Source: Chloroflexota bacterium | GTDB taxonomy: Bacteria; Chloroflexota; Dehalococcoidia; Lucifugimonadales; Lucifugimonadaceae | Assembly (NCBI GenBank): GCA_013204555.1 | Contig: JABMNO010000034.1 | Coordinates: 1-64,000, forward strand | Direction of reading: 5' to 3' | DNA length: 64,000 nt | Shown here: piece by piece, positions 1-8,871 of the stretch | Numbering within the stretch: position 1 is the stretch's first letter | Layout of the letters: the number at the start of each line of letters is the position of its first letter | The notes under the pieces: generated by a model | Told to the model about the DNA's origin: nothing | What the model saw: only the letters and a program-made list of their open reading frames with translations | Databases searched by the model: none | Position numbers and translations under genes: made by a program

Positions 1-272
1 AGTCTGCCGAGTGGTTACGGCGGGGTCGTCTGCTCATTTCTCACTCCTGTTTCATGAGGCATTATCTTGCCTCACTCAGGCAGCGATTCCACTTATCCCA
101 CTGTGCAGATTTCCGGAGCCACCTCTAAGCATGTGGGCTGCCACAGTCCGTCAGTTGCGTAAACACCTACCTTCCGCCCCGGCTGGACTCACCGCAGTAT
201 TGGAGACGTAGTAGATAAGCAATCGGCTCAGGAGTCTGGAACGCTCGCTCCAAAGGCCAAAGGGGATACAAG

Positions 273-1070
273 ATGGCTGACGCACCACGAATCGTTATTG
301 CTGATGGTCACGAACTAATGAGAGAGAGCCTTTCGCTCCTCCTTGGCAGGGAAGACTCGGTCGAAGTTGTCGCCGCTGTAGCGGATGGCCCATCTGCACT
401 GGCAGCGGCATCCGAGACCCGTCCGGATGCCATAATCGTTGACATTGGCCTGCCAAAGATCAATGGGATTGAGGTTTCAAACAGGATTCGAGAAACGCTG
501 CCTGAGGCGGGGATCATCCTCATCTCATCGCATGATCGCGCAGAGTACATGAAGGAGTTCCTGAAAGATGACTCCGCTGGCAAGGCGTATCTTCTCAAGG
601 CAACGCTAAACTCCACTCGCGACCTCATTCGTACTATCCAGGACGTTTGCGTTGGGCGAACCGTTCTTGACCCGGCGATGGTCTCCAAGCTAACGACCAG
701 CACGAACGTCCGTGTTGGCTCAGAGCTCAAGGGCCTGACCAACCGTGAGTTACAGGTGATTGCCCTCATGGCCAAGGCGCACAGCAACCGCGCTATTGCC
801 GAGATTCTTTACATCCAGCCAAGAACGGTGGAGCACCACATCAGCAGCATCCTTGCGAAGCTCGGATTTAATGCTGATGGTGAATACCACGGCCGGGTAC
901 ACGCTGTGCTTACTTACCTTGATGCTACCGGCCAGTTGCCACTCCAGGCGCATGAGTTGACTCGTGTCGCGGAAGTTGAAGCGCAGCCTGCCCTCACGCC
1001 GTTCTCTGATCGCTTGAACGGAGCATCAACGTTCAAAGGGTTCCAGGGATTCCAGCAGAAAGCTGCCTGA
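273..1070 (+). CDS. NarL/FixJ-family response regulator (REC + LuxR HTH)
   Basis: A cytoplasmic two-component transcription regulator of 265 residues. Residues 5-125 form a receiver domain, with the probable phospho-acceptor Asp57 in IIVDIGLP and the switch lysine in YLLKAT. Residues about 150-215 are a LuxR/GerE helix-turn-helix (LTNRELQVIALMAKAHSNR, then RTVEHHISSILAKLG). The tail after residue 225 is low in conserved features. The ATG at 273 has an AAGGGG ribosome site about eight bases upstream. No histidine kinase is adjacent downstream, so its partner is either upstream of the window or elsewhere. A terminator follows at once, so it is probably monocistronic. The target genes cannot be told from the sequence. 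Confidence 0.9.
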   Translation: MADAPRIVIADGHELMRESLSLLLGREDSVEVVAAVADGPSALAAASETRPDAIIVDIGLPKINGIEVSNRIRETLPEAGIILISSHDRAEYMKEFLKDDSAGKAYLLKATLNSTRDLIRTIQDVCVGRTVLDPAMVSKLTTSTNVRVGSELKGLTNRELQVIALMAKAHSNRAIAEILYIQPRTVEHHISSILAKLGFNADGEYHGRVHAVLTYLDATGQLPLQAHELTRVAEVEAQPALTPFSDRLNGASTFKGFQGFQQKAA

Positions 1071-1104
1071 TAGATCACCGGATAGACCTAGACCAGATAT
1101 CAAA

Positions 1105-1134
1105 AAGACGCCTCGGGATTAGCCGGGGCGTCTT
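1105..1134 (+). terminator. Rho-independent-like hairpin after the LuxR regulator
   Basis: A 12-bp stem (AAGACGCCTCGG / CCGGGGCGTCTT, one G-U pair) with a six-base loop. It lies 34 bases after the stop codon. The T-run is short, so termination may be imperfect. The hairpin also argues against a start at 1141 for the next gene. Confidence 0.7.
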
Positions 1135-1263
1135 CGCGCCATGCAATTGGAAAATCCGCGGTACCATTCACATACTGTGACAGATAAAAAGTCGCCATCA
1201 AAACTACGCTCGCACCGAACCGCCCTTCTACCCGGCACCACGGCCTCTACCCTGGGGATGATG

Positions 1264-1980
1264 ATGCAGTATCTGGGTCATTCGGCCCTGTATCTGTCCA
1301 GTCCCGGTCGGGTAAGAGTAGTAATTGATCCGTATCAGAACAAGCGCGGGGGGACTCGCTGGTTCACCAGGCGGTTCCCGGTACTGAAGGCGAATATCGT
1401 TGTGAGCACTCACGATCATTTCGACCATAACGCCATTAAAGACATCGGGGGGCTTCCGGCGGTGCTCAAGAATCGCGGTCGCGTGAAACTTAATGATGTC
1501 GATGTCAAATTGATCCCTGAGATTCACTCCGAATACCTTCACCGAAAAGCATCATCCGGCAATCAGATGCTGAATCATCTGGTGACAGTTGAGTCGCACG
1601 GAGTGAGACTCTGCCACGTGGGCGATAATAGGGTAGATATCTCAGCCGAGGCGCTTCAGGCACTTGGCAGGGTCGATGTGCTTGCGGTCCCTGTGGATGA
1701 TGATGAACATCTGTTGACGTTTGCTGAGGTCGATCAGATGATCGAAGCAATCTCACCACGAGTGGTACTGCCAATCCACTACTTACAAAAAGGCATTACT
1801 GCTGACACGGCTGACCTGGGAGGCATCACAAAGTGGCTGGAACATATGCGTCAACACAGCGAGATCCGATACTCTGACACTTCTCGAATCGTGCTCAGCC
1901 AGGCGGAGATGGAGCGGGTGGACGGCCTTGAGATCTGGCCTCTCTCGCCCGCTATTGCAAGTGGTCGGTCAGTCATCTGA
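1264..1980 (+). CDS. MBL-fold metal-dependent hydrolase (UlaG-like)
   Basis: A metallo-beta-lactamase-fold hydrolase related to UlaG/YtnP-like enzymes (COG2220). The N-terminus MQYLGHSALYL followed by VIDPY is typical of the family. The metal-binding HxHxDH motif is seen as STHDHFDHNAI, and later ligands are likely in CHVGDN and VLPIHY. The frame is open back to 1141, but those 40 codons start beside the upstream terminator and have no family similarity. I prefer one of three consecutive ATGs (1258, 1261, 1264); GGGG at 1254-1257 fits 1264 best. The substrate is unknown; family members cleave lactones or phosphodiesters. The next gene is convergent, with its stop 13 bases away. Confidence 0.8.
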   Translation: MQYLGHSALYLSSPGRVRVVIDPYQNKRGGTRWFTRRFPVLKANIVVSTHDHFDHNAIKDIGGLPAVLKNRGRVKLNDVDVKLIPEIHSEYLHRKASSGNQMLNHLVTVESHGVRLCHVGDNRVDISAEALQALGRVDVLAVPVDDDEHLLTFAEVDQMIEAISPRVVLPIHYLQKGITADTADLGGITKWLEHMRQHSEIRYSDTSRIVLSQAEMERVDGLEIWPLSPAIASGRSVI

Positions 1981-1992
1981 ACGATTGAATAA

Positions 1993-2493
1993 TCAGCCGT
2001 CGGAGCTACCGAACGGCGCGATTACTCGCCAGCCTGCGTTTGATATCTGCACATCGCGCGCGATGAACTTCTGACAGAGTTCATCCGCCTGAGCCTCGCC
2101 CATGAACTCTCGAACTACTTCCAGCAATATCCGGGTGAATATTGGTCCATGGTAATCGTCGATATCAAGCTGCTTGGCGATGGTGTGACAGATCTCATGG
2201 CAAACGTAACTGGCGTTTCGCGCAAACGGCGGAAGCACGAGCGAATCTCGATTGCCACGGGCAACGCGAACGCCCTCCCCGTCTGAGACGATGGGAACAT
2301 CAATCCTGGCCCACGCGCTGATCCGGCCTACGAGATCACGAATCTCCCCGAAGCTCAGATATTCGCCCTGCTGCCACCACTTCGTCTCGTCTTCAGCGTG
2401 GTAAACAGCGCGGCGCTGTGCGTCCAGCGTAGACGGCGAGCGCGCTTCTTCGGTCGCGGTATCGCGACTGGCTATTCTCCGGTTTGCGGCCAT
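1993..2493 (-). CDS. Putative HExxH metallohydrolase (TIGR04338-like)
   Basis: A 166-residue cytoplasmic protein with no signal peptide. The zincin motif HEICH sits in a VCHEICHTIA context, and a downstream DDYHGPIF supplies a plausible third histidine ligand. The N-terminal LDAQRRAVYHAED resembles the start of the small actinobacterial putative metallohydrolases grouped as TIGR04338. That assignment is from memory of the pattern and not from a search. Its substrate is unknown. It lies 75 bases downstream of the cupin operon on the same strand, so read-through is possible, but nothing links it functionally to sugar catabolism. Confidence 0.6.
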   Translation of the reverse strand: MAANRRIASRDTATEEARSPSTLDAQRRAVYHAEDETKWWQQGEYLSFGEIRDLVGRISAWARIDVPIVSDGEGVRVARGNRDSLVLPPFARNASYVCHEICHTIAKQLDIDDYHGPIFTRILLEVVREFMGEAQADELCQKFIARDVQISNAGWRVIAPFGSSDG

Positions 2494-2568
2494 GGATTAG
2501 AAGGTTAAACCCATAGTCAATATTGCTCCAAGCGGTGATCCGCGCCGGTTCAACCCATCTTTCGCGCC

Positions 2569-3354
2569 CTACCCGTTCGGCGGCTTTGGCGCGTCCGGAT
2601 CATCGGTGTAGTGGTGAACTATGTCTGGGGCCGTGACTGTCACCCGGATGGAAGGCTGGTCACCCAGCGTTGCGATTTCGTGTGAGGTTCCCTCTGGGAC
2701 GAAAACTACGTCACCGGGACCTGCAATGACCTTTGGATGGTCTGCGATACTCCACTCCAGCTCGCCCTGGATGACGACCCACCACTTGTGCATGCCGGGG
2801 TGCCAGTAGCGGCGATTTATTGTGCCGGGCAGTTCGTGCGTGATGAGCGCCCGGTTGCGCTGGTCCAGAACAGCAACATGCTTCCAGTTGTTATCTGTTC
2901 CGTATTTCTCGATCAGATCCTTGAGCCGCGTGTGAATCAGGTTGGGTTCGCCCAGATCGTCTTCCACCTTGATGAAACGACAAGGCGCGATGCCCTTGAT
3001 GTCATGATTGCCATCGGGGTGGGTTACGCCGAAGCGGACGCAGGTATCGCCTTCCAACGGGCGGATATCGTGACTAAAGCCAGCGGGCGCCATGATGATG
3101 TCACCCCACTCGGCGGTGATCGGCTCGTATTGGCCAATCTGCCACCGTGTCTTGCTGTCTAGAACCATCCACCACTCATTGAAGTTGGGGTGGATGTGCG
3201 GGTCCGGAGGGGTACCTTCCTTGCCGCAGATCCAGACTGCGCGATTGCGGCCATCTTCAATGACGATCTCCGCCCAGTTGGTGCCAACCTCGTGACGCGC
3301 CATGATATCGGCGTGTCGCAGGACTTCCAGATTTGTCTGTGTTGCGGTGACCAT
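2569..3354 (-). CDS. Double-cupin protein, copy 1
   Basis: A 261-residue bicupin. The first barrel (about residues 40-115) carries the metal-ligand-like stretch HIHPNFNEWWMVL. The second (about 170-245) carries WHPGMHKWWVV and ends in a GPGDVVFVPEGTSHEI strand typical of cupins. It has the same architecture as the next gene upstream and similar motifs, so the pair arose by tandem duplication. No signal peptide is seen. It is the last of four leftward genes with two Gfo/Idh/MocA dehydrogenases, 27 bases from its neighbour. A role in sugar or polyol isomerisation or oxidation is inferred from this context only. Dioxygenase activity is an alternative. Confidence 0.75.
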   Translation of the reverse strand: MVTATQTNLEVLRHADIMARHEVGTNWAEIVIEDGRNRAVWICGKEGTPPDPHIHPNFNEWWMVLDSKTRWQIGQYEPITAEWGDIIMAPAGFSHDIRPLEGDTCVRFGVTHPDGNHDIKGIAPCRFIKVEDDLGEPNLIHTRLKDLIEKYGTDNNWKHVAVLDQRNRALITHELPGTINRRYWHPGMHKWWVVIQGELEWSIADHPKVIAGPGDVVFVPEGTSHEIATLGDQPSIRVTVTAPDIVHHYTDDPDAPKPPNG

Positions 3355-3381
3355 TGGGATTCTCCTGCTGTCAGGTGTCGT

Positions 3382-4179
3382 TCAGGACCGGGTTGGTCGC
3401 GGTGCGTTGGGGTCATCAAGGAAATGGTGGATGACGTCTGGTGACGTGACTGCGAGACGAACTGAGGACTCGTCGCCTACTGTTCGAATTGCGTGCGCGT
3501 AGCCTGCCTCGACGAAGACCAGATCGCCGACGCCTGCGGTGAATGGTTCATCATTGCCGATGGTCCACTCGATCTCTCCCTTCAGGACCGCCCACCACTC
3601 GTCCATGTCGGGATGCCAGTGTGGTCGGTTCGCACTTCCGGGGAGCGTGTGGATCATGTTCACGCGGTTGCGCTGATCCAACAGGATCTCCTCTGACCAG
3701 TTCTCATCCATGCCATGCCGTTCCAGCATGTACTTGAACGAGGTGTGGATTCGGTTAGGCGGCTGAAGTGCATCATCAGGTTTGAGCTGGCGAGATGGTG
3801 CGACACCCTTGAGATCATGGTTGCTCGTCTCAAAGCCGACGACGAGACGCCTACCGGGGCCTTCACCAACTGCGTAGATATCATGGCGTTGACCGCATGG
3901 TGCGATGACGATGTCTCCGAAATCTGCGATGACCGGTTCGTACTCACCGATCTGCCAGGCCGTCTGCCCACCCATCTCAAGCCAAAACTCATTGAAGTCG
4001 GGATGCAGATGGGGGTCACCGGGCATGCCGGGGAGTGTTGAGATTATGGCGGCACGATTGCGCCCATCCCGGATGAGCTTCTCGGACCAGCCGTCTTTGC
4101 CTTCGTTGCGCGAAATGCTGTCGGCCAGTCTCGCGACGGGTTGATTTACGAGGGGTTCTGTTGCGGATTGTGCTGCCAT
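3382..4179 (-). CDS. Double-cupin protein, copy 2
   Basis: A 265-residue bicupin paralogous to the following gene. Shared landmarks are DGRNRA near the N-terminus, HLHPDFNEFWLEM in barrel 1, GDIVIAP, HWHPDMDEWWAVL in barrel 2 and a C-terminal HHFLDDPNAPRP. Both barrels keep His-rich metal-ligand motifs, so neither looks degenerate. The start ATG at 4179 is followed by a roughly 20-residue variable leader. It lies 20 bases downstream of a Gfo/Idh/MocA gene and is probably co-transcribed with it. The substrate is unknown. Confidence 0.75.
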   Translation of the reverse strand: MAAQSATEPLVNQPVARLADSISRNEGKDGWSEKLIRDGRNRAAIISTLPGMPGDPHLHPDFNEFWLEMGGQTAWQIGEYEPVIADFGDIVIAPCGQRHDIYAVGEGPGRRLVVGFETSNHDLKGVAPSRQLKPDDALQPPNRIHTSFKYMLERHGMDENWSEEILLDQRNRVNMIHTLPGSANRPHWHPDMDEWWAVLKGEIEWTIGNDEPFTAGVGDLVFVEAGYAHAIRTVGDESSVRLAVTSPDVIHHFLDDPNAPRPTRS

Positions 4180-4199
4180 TTGGTTACTCCTCGAATTGG

Positions 4200-5330
4200 C
4201 TAAGCGTTGTCGATATCTTCACCGAGGTTTTCGCCTCGAAGTTGGCCTGCCCGGATGTCGTGGCGGCCGGGGTAGCGAACCTGAAGGTGGCCGTCATTGA
4301 TCATCTCTTCAAGCGGATTGACCATTGTCTTGACTGGTATGAACACCTGCTCGTGCAGTCGGGCCGACTCGTAGACGCCGTGAATCATCTCAAGTGCCTT
4401 GTAGCCATTGTCGCCGTTGTTGCGATGGTAGTCGGAGCGGCCTTCTACCCAATCGGCCAGTTCACGGGCCTGCGCCGCACCTGCCTCAATCCACTCGAAG
4501 CGATCTTCACCGTACTTGAGGAACTCGCCATCGGGTTTGTGGTGCGCCCAGCCGCTTGAGTTGGCGTTCATCAAATATAGATCGTCCGTGGTCATCTCAA
4601 TCATTCCCTGGGAGCCGTAGATGCGGGCGCCCTGCCATCGCACAGGGGTCAGGTCTGAGACGATCATCGCCTGCGCTTCGTTCTCAAAGCCAAAGACTGC
4701 GAGCGCCTTATCCTCGATGGGTGTTGCACGCTCCCAGTGATCTGTCTGGCGTTCAACCTGTCCGGTAACCCAGGTGCACTCCACGTCTCCCAGCAGGTAG
4801 CGGAACATGTCCGTCTGGTGGGTCGCGTAGTTGGGGAGGCCATCGCCGGCAACGCTGGTGATGAGCCGAACGTCACCGATCTCACCATCCTCGATCATCT
4901 GCCTGGCGAGTGTGTATGCGGGGAGGAATCGGCGCTGGTGGCCAATGACCAGCTTCACACCGTTCTTTGCGGTTTTGATCAACATCTCGCGTGCTGCGCC
5001 CAGGCTATCGGCCATTGGTTTCTCGCAGAGAACGGCCTTCACGCCCGGCGTTGCGGCCGCTGCGACAGTCATGGGGGAGTGGCCCTTGTGCCAGACTCCG
5101 ACGGAAACGACCTCTGGTCTGGCCTTCGATAGCATCTCTCGGAAGTCAGTGAAATGCTCCGCTTTGTAGTCAGAGTACTCAGCGAACTTCTCATCGAAGT
5201 CGCTCATCGCCTGCTCGCTCAGGTCGGAGATGCCGACGACTTCATATCGGGCTGAGTTGAGATATCCGTAGGTGTGGTTTGTGGTCATAGAACCACATCC
5301 GATGACGCCTACTCGTAGCTTGTCTGCCAA
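4200..5330 (-). CDS. Gfo/Idh/MocA-family oxidoreductase
   Basis: A 376-residue NAD(P)-dependent dehydrogenase. The N-terminal Rossmann fold has GVIGCGSM, and the hallmark EKP motif is CEKPMA near residue 125. The C-terminal alpha/beta domain includes GHQRRFLPAY and a probable active-site His around ATHQTDMFRYLLGD. It ends with a tail of about 50 residues beyond the usual fold. Family members oxidise sugars, inositols or amino-sugar derivatives. It is third from last in a four-gene leftward set: the other dehydrogenase is 15 bases upstream and the double cupins are 20 bases downstream. The set therefore looks like a pathway for one carbohydrate. Confidence 0.85.
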   Translation of the reverse strand: MADKLRVGVIGCGSMTTNHTYGYLNSARYEVVGISDLSEQAMSDFDEKFAEYSDYKAEHFTDFREMLSKARPEVVSVGVWHKGHSPMTVAAAATPGVKAVLCEKPMADSLGAAREMLIKTAKNGVKLVIGHQRRFLPAYTLARQMIEDGEIGDVRLITSVAGDGLPNYATHQTDMFRYLLGDVECTWVTGQVERQTDHWERATPIEDKALAVFGFENEAQAMIVSDLTPVRWQGARIYGSQGMIEMTTDDLYLMNANSSGWAHHKPDGEFLKYGEDRFEWIEAGAAQARELADWVEGRSDYHRNNGDNGYKALEMIHGVYESARLHEQVFIPVKTMVNPLEEMINDGHLQVRYPGRHDIRAGQLRGENLGEDIDNA

Positions 5331-5345
5331 ATAATTTCTCCGAAT

Positions 5346-6371
5346 CTAAAGGCTGAAACTGGTGGTAACGGTTCCGTCGGGATCGTACTTGCCAACGGTG
5401 CGCATAAGAGTCTCTTGAACGAGGAGGTCATGATCGTAGGAACGGTCGGGTTCGCGCTCGCCTCTGATGCAGGCGATTAGCCGCACGAGGCTCTCGATGT
5501 GGCGCCTATAAGGCTGCGCTGGAATGTTTGTGATGCCTGCCGGGTAGCCTGCTGCTGGTTCATTGAGGACTAACCGCAAGTACTCCGGCGGGTCAAACGG
5601 GCCGAGAATTGCGGAGCCATTGGTTCCGTAGACCTCGAACCGGCGGGCCATGGGCTTTGGCTCCATGGCGGCGATATCGAGAATGGCCATCGCCTTATCG
5701 AACTCGTAAATGGCCACCGTGTTGTCGGCAAAATTTGGGACGGTGCTGTGTTCGCGCCGCATGATTGATGTGATCTTGTTGGGGCGGCCCAGGAGCCAGA
5801 CGATCTGGTCCAGCATGTGAGCGCCAAGATCGTACAGAATGCCGCCCGTATGTACGGAGATCGCTTCCTGCATGGGCACGCCCACATCGGTAGACATGTG
5901 AGCGCGAACCATGAAGACCTCTCCAAGCGCTCCCGAGTGCGTCCATTCAGATACATACTCAAACGCCCAGCTCTCCCTGAACATGAAGCCCATCTGGATA
6001 AGTTGGCCGTTGGCCCGCGCCTTCGCGACGGTACGTTCCCATTGCGGGTAGTCGTCACCCGCGGGCTTGTCATACCAGAGGTGCTTGCCGGAATCGATGA
6101 TGGCTTCAGACTGGTTCAGGCTTTCAGAGTTCAGACCCTCAGAGGCGACACAGATAATGTCCGGGTTATCGAGGATGTCCCGTTCGCTGGAAAGAAATTG
6201 CACTTGCGACCATACGGAGTCGTCCTTGATGGACTCTATGCGGGCGCTGTCGGCCTCATAGACGCCGACCAGGTCCACATCATCGTTCTCCAGCATCACC
6301 TCGCAGACAGAACGGGCGTGGCCGTGTTTGGTACCCCACTGGGCCATCTTGATCTTGGGCTTACTGGCCAA
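5346..6371 (-). CDS. Gfo/Idh/MocA-family oxidoreductase
   Basis: A 341-residue member of the same superfamily but from a different subgroup than its neighbour. The nucleotide-binding loop is atypical: MAQWGTKHGHARSV replaces the usual GxGxxG. The EKP motif is altered to WYDKPAG. The C-terminal domain has LYDLGAHMLDQIVWLLG, the common DxGxHxxD pattern. It is the first gene of the four-gene leftward operon, and a region of about 355 bases without a gene precedes it. The specific substrate cannot be named. The loop change leaves cofactor use less certain than in the neighbour. Confidence 0.8.
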   Translation of the reverse strand: MASKPKIKMAQWGTKHGHARSVCEVMLENDDVDLVGVYEADSARIESIKDDSVWSQVQFLSSERDILDNPDIICVASEGLNSESLNQSEAIIDSGKHLWYDKPAGDDYPQWERTVAKARANGQLIQMGFMFRESWAFEYVSEWTHSGALGEVFMVRAHMSTDVGVPMQEAISVHTGGILYDLGAHMLDQIVWLLGRPNKITSIMRREHSTVPNFADNTVAIYEFDKAMAILDIAAMEPKPMARRFEVYGTNGSAILGPFDPPEYLRLVLNEPAAGYPAGITNIPAQPYRRHIESLVRLIACIRGEREPDRSYDHDLLVQETLMRTVGKYDPDGTVTTSFSL

Positions 6372-6726
6372 TGGGTACTGCCTCCCCTGGCAATCCGAGG
6401 TTAATAATCCGTTTTGGCGTGAGGGCGGAATGATACGCCGGATTGAGTTGGGGCGCAGGGCGTCAGCGTTTTGAATCGGCGGACTCGCCGATAGGCGAGC
6501 TATCCGGTTGATTGAAATGGCTCGCCTCGACGTGTTGAGCGTGCATCACTGAGACCCGAGGGTACGAGGAGCTGAGGTTTGGCGATCCGGTATAGACCGC
6601 AGGGGGTTGCCGCTACGCCTTCAGGATTTCGCGTTGGGAGAGGACGCGGACAAGTAGAAGAACACGAATACAACTGCCGACCAGGTGTGGCCGGCAGTTT
6701 GAGTTAATTCGGCGAGTCTGCCCGAT
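6372..6726. other. Intergenic region between Gfo operon and EF-G-like gene
   Basis: About 355 bases with no convincing gene. It contains a hairpin near 6672-6700 serving the EF-G-like gene. A short inverted repeat (ACTCGCC-GATA-GGCGAGC) lies near 6482. The sequence around 6529-6552 (GACGTGTTGAGCGTGCATCACT) closely resembles intergenic sequence near 42465. The promoter of the leftward cupin/Gfo operon should lie here, but I see no convincing -35/-10 pair. Confidence 0.5.
6672..6700 (-). terminator. Terminator-like hairpin after the EF-G-like gene
   Basis: An 11-bp stem (AACTGCCGACC / GGCCGGCAGTT, one wobble) with a six-base loop. It lies 27 bases beyond the leftward stop codon at 6727. No long U-run follows on the minus strand. 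Confidence 0.55.
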
Positions 6727-8727
6727 TTACTCCTCTTCGTCTGAGCCTCTGTATCGGTCGATGACCTTCTCTGCCTCCATGTGCGGCACAACGGCGTACT
6801 CTCTCAGCGTTGCTGAGAAGACGGCCTGGGCCCGAGTAATGGATCGGAGATCTGCGGCGTATCGTTGCATGCTGGCGAGCGGTACTGCGGCTTCAATCTC
6901 TGTTGTTCCGTCACCCAGCGGAGTCATGCCAATGATCTGGGCACGCCTGGCGTTAAGATCGCCCATCACATCGCCCTGTGTGGAATCCGGCGTGGTGATG
7001 GTCACCTTCATGACTGGCTCAAGCAGGACGGGACGCGCATCTGCCACACCGTTACGAAGAGCGAATGAACCCGCGATTTCGAAGGCCATACCCGATGAGT
7101 CAACAGAGTGAGAGCTACCGTCCAGCAGGGTTACTCCGACATCAACGACCGGGAAGCCAGCGAGCACACCACCGTCCATGGCGTGCTTGACGCCCTTTTC
7201 GACTGCCGGGATGTACTCCTTGGGTACGTTGCCACCGACAACCTTGCTCTTGAATGCGAAGCCTTCACCGCGCGCTCTGGGCGCCAGTTCAACAACCACG
7301 TGGCCGTACTGGCCGTGGCCACCTGACTGTTTCTTATGCCGGTACTCAGACTTCGCTACGGCTGAGATGGTCTCGCGGTAGGCGATCTTGGGCAACTCCG
7401 TATCAAGTCCAACACCAAACTTGCGCTCAATGCGGGCAACAGCAGTTTCTACATGCACATCACCCAATCCGCGGATTACGGTTTGAGACGTTTCAGGGTC
7501 ACGAACGATGACGAGGCTTGGATCTTCCTCAGAGATGCGGTGAAGCGCATCAGCCATCTTGTCGAGATCTGCCTGGGTCCTTGGGGTGACGGCCAGACCG
7601 AACACTGGCTCAGGGAAATCAATGCGCTGTAGCCCCGTTGGGTTAGATTTTTCTGAGAGGGTGTCGCCAGTCTGTGTCACGGTTAGCTTTGGAATGATGC
7701 CGATGTCCCCAGTAATGACCTCCGAAACGTTTACCTGTTCTTTGGCTCGCGGCTCGTAGATCTGGCCAACTCGCTCGTTTTCTCCGCGGGCATCGTTCCA
7801 TACCTGCTGGTCCCCCTTCATGGGCTTACCGTAGACACGGAAGAACGAGATCTTTCCAACGAACGGGTCTGCGCTGGTCTTGAAGATGAAGTTGGCGCTT
7901 GCGCCCGGATCGATTTCGGGCCTGGTGGCGGAGGTCTGATCTTCAGGCGAAGGCAAGTAGTTGCACACTGAGTCCAGGAGACCTTCAATTCCAGCCTCGG
8001 CGATCGCAGCGGTTGCAACAACAGGCACCAGCTTCCCGCTCGCGATACCGGCTTTCAGGCCAGTGGTGAGGTCTTCCTGACTGAGGCTGAGGTCCTCCAG
8101 AAACTTTTCGGCGAGGTCGTCGTCCGCCTCCGCTACGGCTTCTATCAGGCGCTCGCGCAGGTCGGCGGCATCTGTCGATTCGGCTTCGGGCGAGATGAGG
8201 TCGATTGTGTCGGTAAATTCTGACTCGAGACCGTTGGGGGCGTTAACCGCCACGCACTCGCGGCCCCATGCCGCCGCTATGACATCGAGAGTCGTTCGAT
8301 AATCAGTATTCTCTCGGTCAAGTTTATTGACCACGATCATGCGGGGAAGGTTGCGTCTCTCGCAATCCTGCCAGGCCTGACCTGCGCCGACCTCTACGCC
8401 TGAAACGGCGGAGATCACAATTACAGCGGAGTCGGCAACTTGCAGTGCCGAGAGCATATCGCCCTTGAAATCTGCGTAGCCGGGCGTATCCAGTACGTTG
8501 ACCTTATGGTCCTTCCATGGACAGGGCAGGACAGCGGTCTGAATGCTGGCGCCTTTGGACTGTTCCTCTGGCTCGAAATCGGAGCTACTGGTCTGATCGT
8601 TCACGCTGCCAAGACGGTTTACGACGCCGGACTTATAGAAAAGTGCATCGGCCAGAGATGTCTTGCCAGCGCCCTGATGAGCCAAGAGCGCGATGTTCCG
8701 AAGCTGACCGGTGGTGAATGTAGCCAT
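6727..8727 (-). CDS. Elongation factor G-like translational GTPase
   Basis: A 666-residue ribosomal GTPase paralogue. G1 is AHQGAGKTS (residues about 16-24), where canonical EF-G has AHIDAGKTT. G3 is DTPGYADF and G4 is NKLD. Domains II-V follow, with GGHGQYGHVVVEL near the start of domain IV. It is shorter than housekeeping EF-G (about 690-700). The G1 change and lack of adjacent rpsL/rpsG/tuf suggest the EF-G-like (EF-G2) group and not the translocase fusA, whose role in such bacteria is unclear. The ATG at 8727 has a GGAGG site. Transcription probably starts from its own upstream region and ends at the hairpin near 6690. Confidence 0.85.
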   Translation of the reverse strand: MATFTTGQLRNIALLAHQGAGKTSLADALFYKSGVVNRLGSVNDQTSSSDFEPEEQSKGASIQTAVLPCPWKDHKVNVLDTPGYADFKGDMLSALQVADSAVIVISAVSGVEVGAGQAWQDCERRNLPRMIVVNKLDRENTDYRTTLDVIAAAWGRECVAVNAPNGLESEFTDTIDLISPEAESTDAADLRERLIEAVAEADDDLAEKFLEDLSLSQEDLTTGLKAGIASGKLVPVVATAAIAEAGIEGLLDSVCNYLPSPEDQTSATRPEIDPGASANFIFKTSADPFVGKISFFRVYGKPMKGDQQVWNDARGENERVGQIYEPRAKEQVNVSEVITGDIGIIPKLTVTQTGDTLSEKSNPTGLQRIDFPEPVFGLAVTPRTQADLDKMADALHRISEEDPSLVIVRDPETSQTVIRGLGDVHVETAVARIERKFGVGLDTELPKIAYRETISAVAKSEYRHKKQSGGHGQYGHVVVELAPRARGEGFAFKSKVVGGNVPKEYIPAVEKGVKHAMDGGVLAGFPVVDVGVTLLDGSSHSVDSSGMAFEIAGSFALRNGVADARPVLLEPVMKVTITTPDSTQGDVMGDLNARRAQIIGMTPLGDGTTEIEAAVPLASMQRYAADLRSITRAQAVFSATLREYAVVPHMEAEKVIDRYRGSDEEE

Positions 8728-8788
8728 TCCAACAAACCTCCGAATTCAGAGTACAAACATGGTTCCCCTGATTATGGGAAATGCCGGC

Positions 8789-8794
8789 AGTATA
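8789..8794 (-). promoter_or_regulatory. Possible -10 box of the EF-G-like gene
   Basis: On the minus strand TATACT lies about 62 bases upstream of the start codon. The -35 region is poor (only TTCAAA-like sequence). This is a weak prediction based on the -10 hexamer alone. Confidence 0.3.
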
Positions 8795-8871
8795 GCAGTG
8801 GTTTGCTAATTTGAAGTAAGGAGCGTATGAGGGTCCTTGATGATTATTACCGCTTCACCATTTCGCCGGGT

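Noticed and set aside
6..40. A GCCGAGTGGTTACGGC stretch resembling the D-arm of tRNA-Ser or tRNA-Leu.
   Set aside because: No anticodon arm, T-arm or acceptor stem could be matched downstream, so it is not called as a tRNA.
11..211. A 66-codon open frame before the LuxR regulator.
   Set aside because: It has no ribosome site, low-complexity composition and no recognisable motif. It is likely chance.
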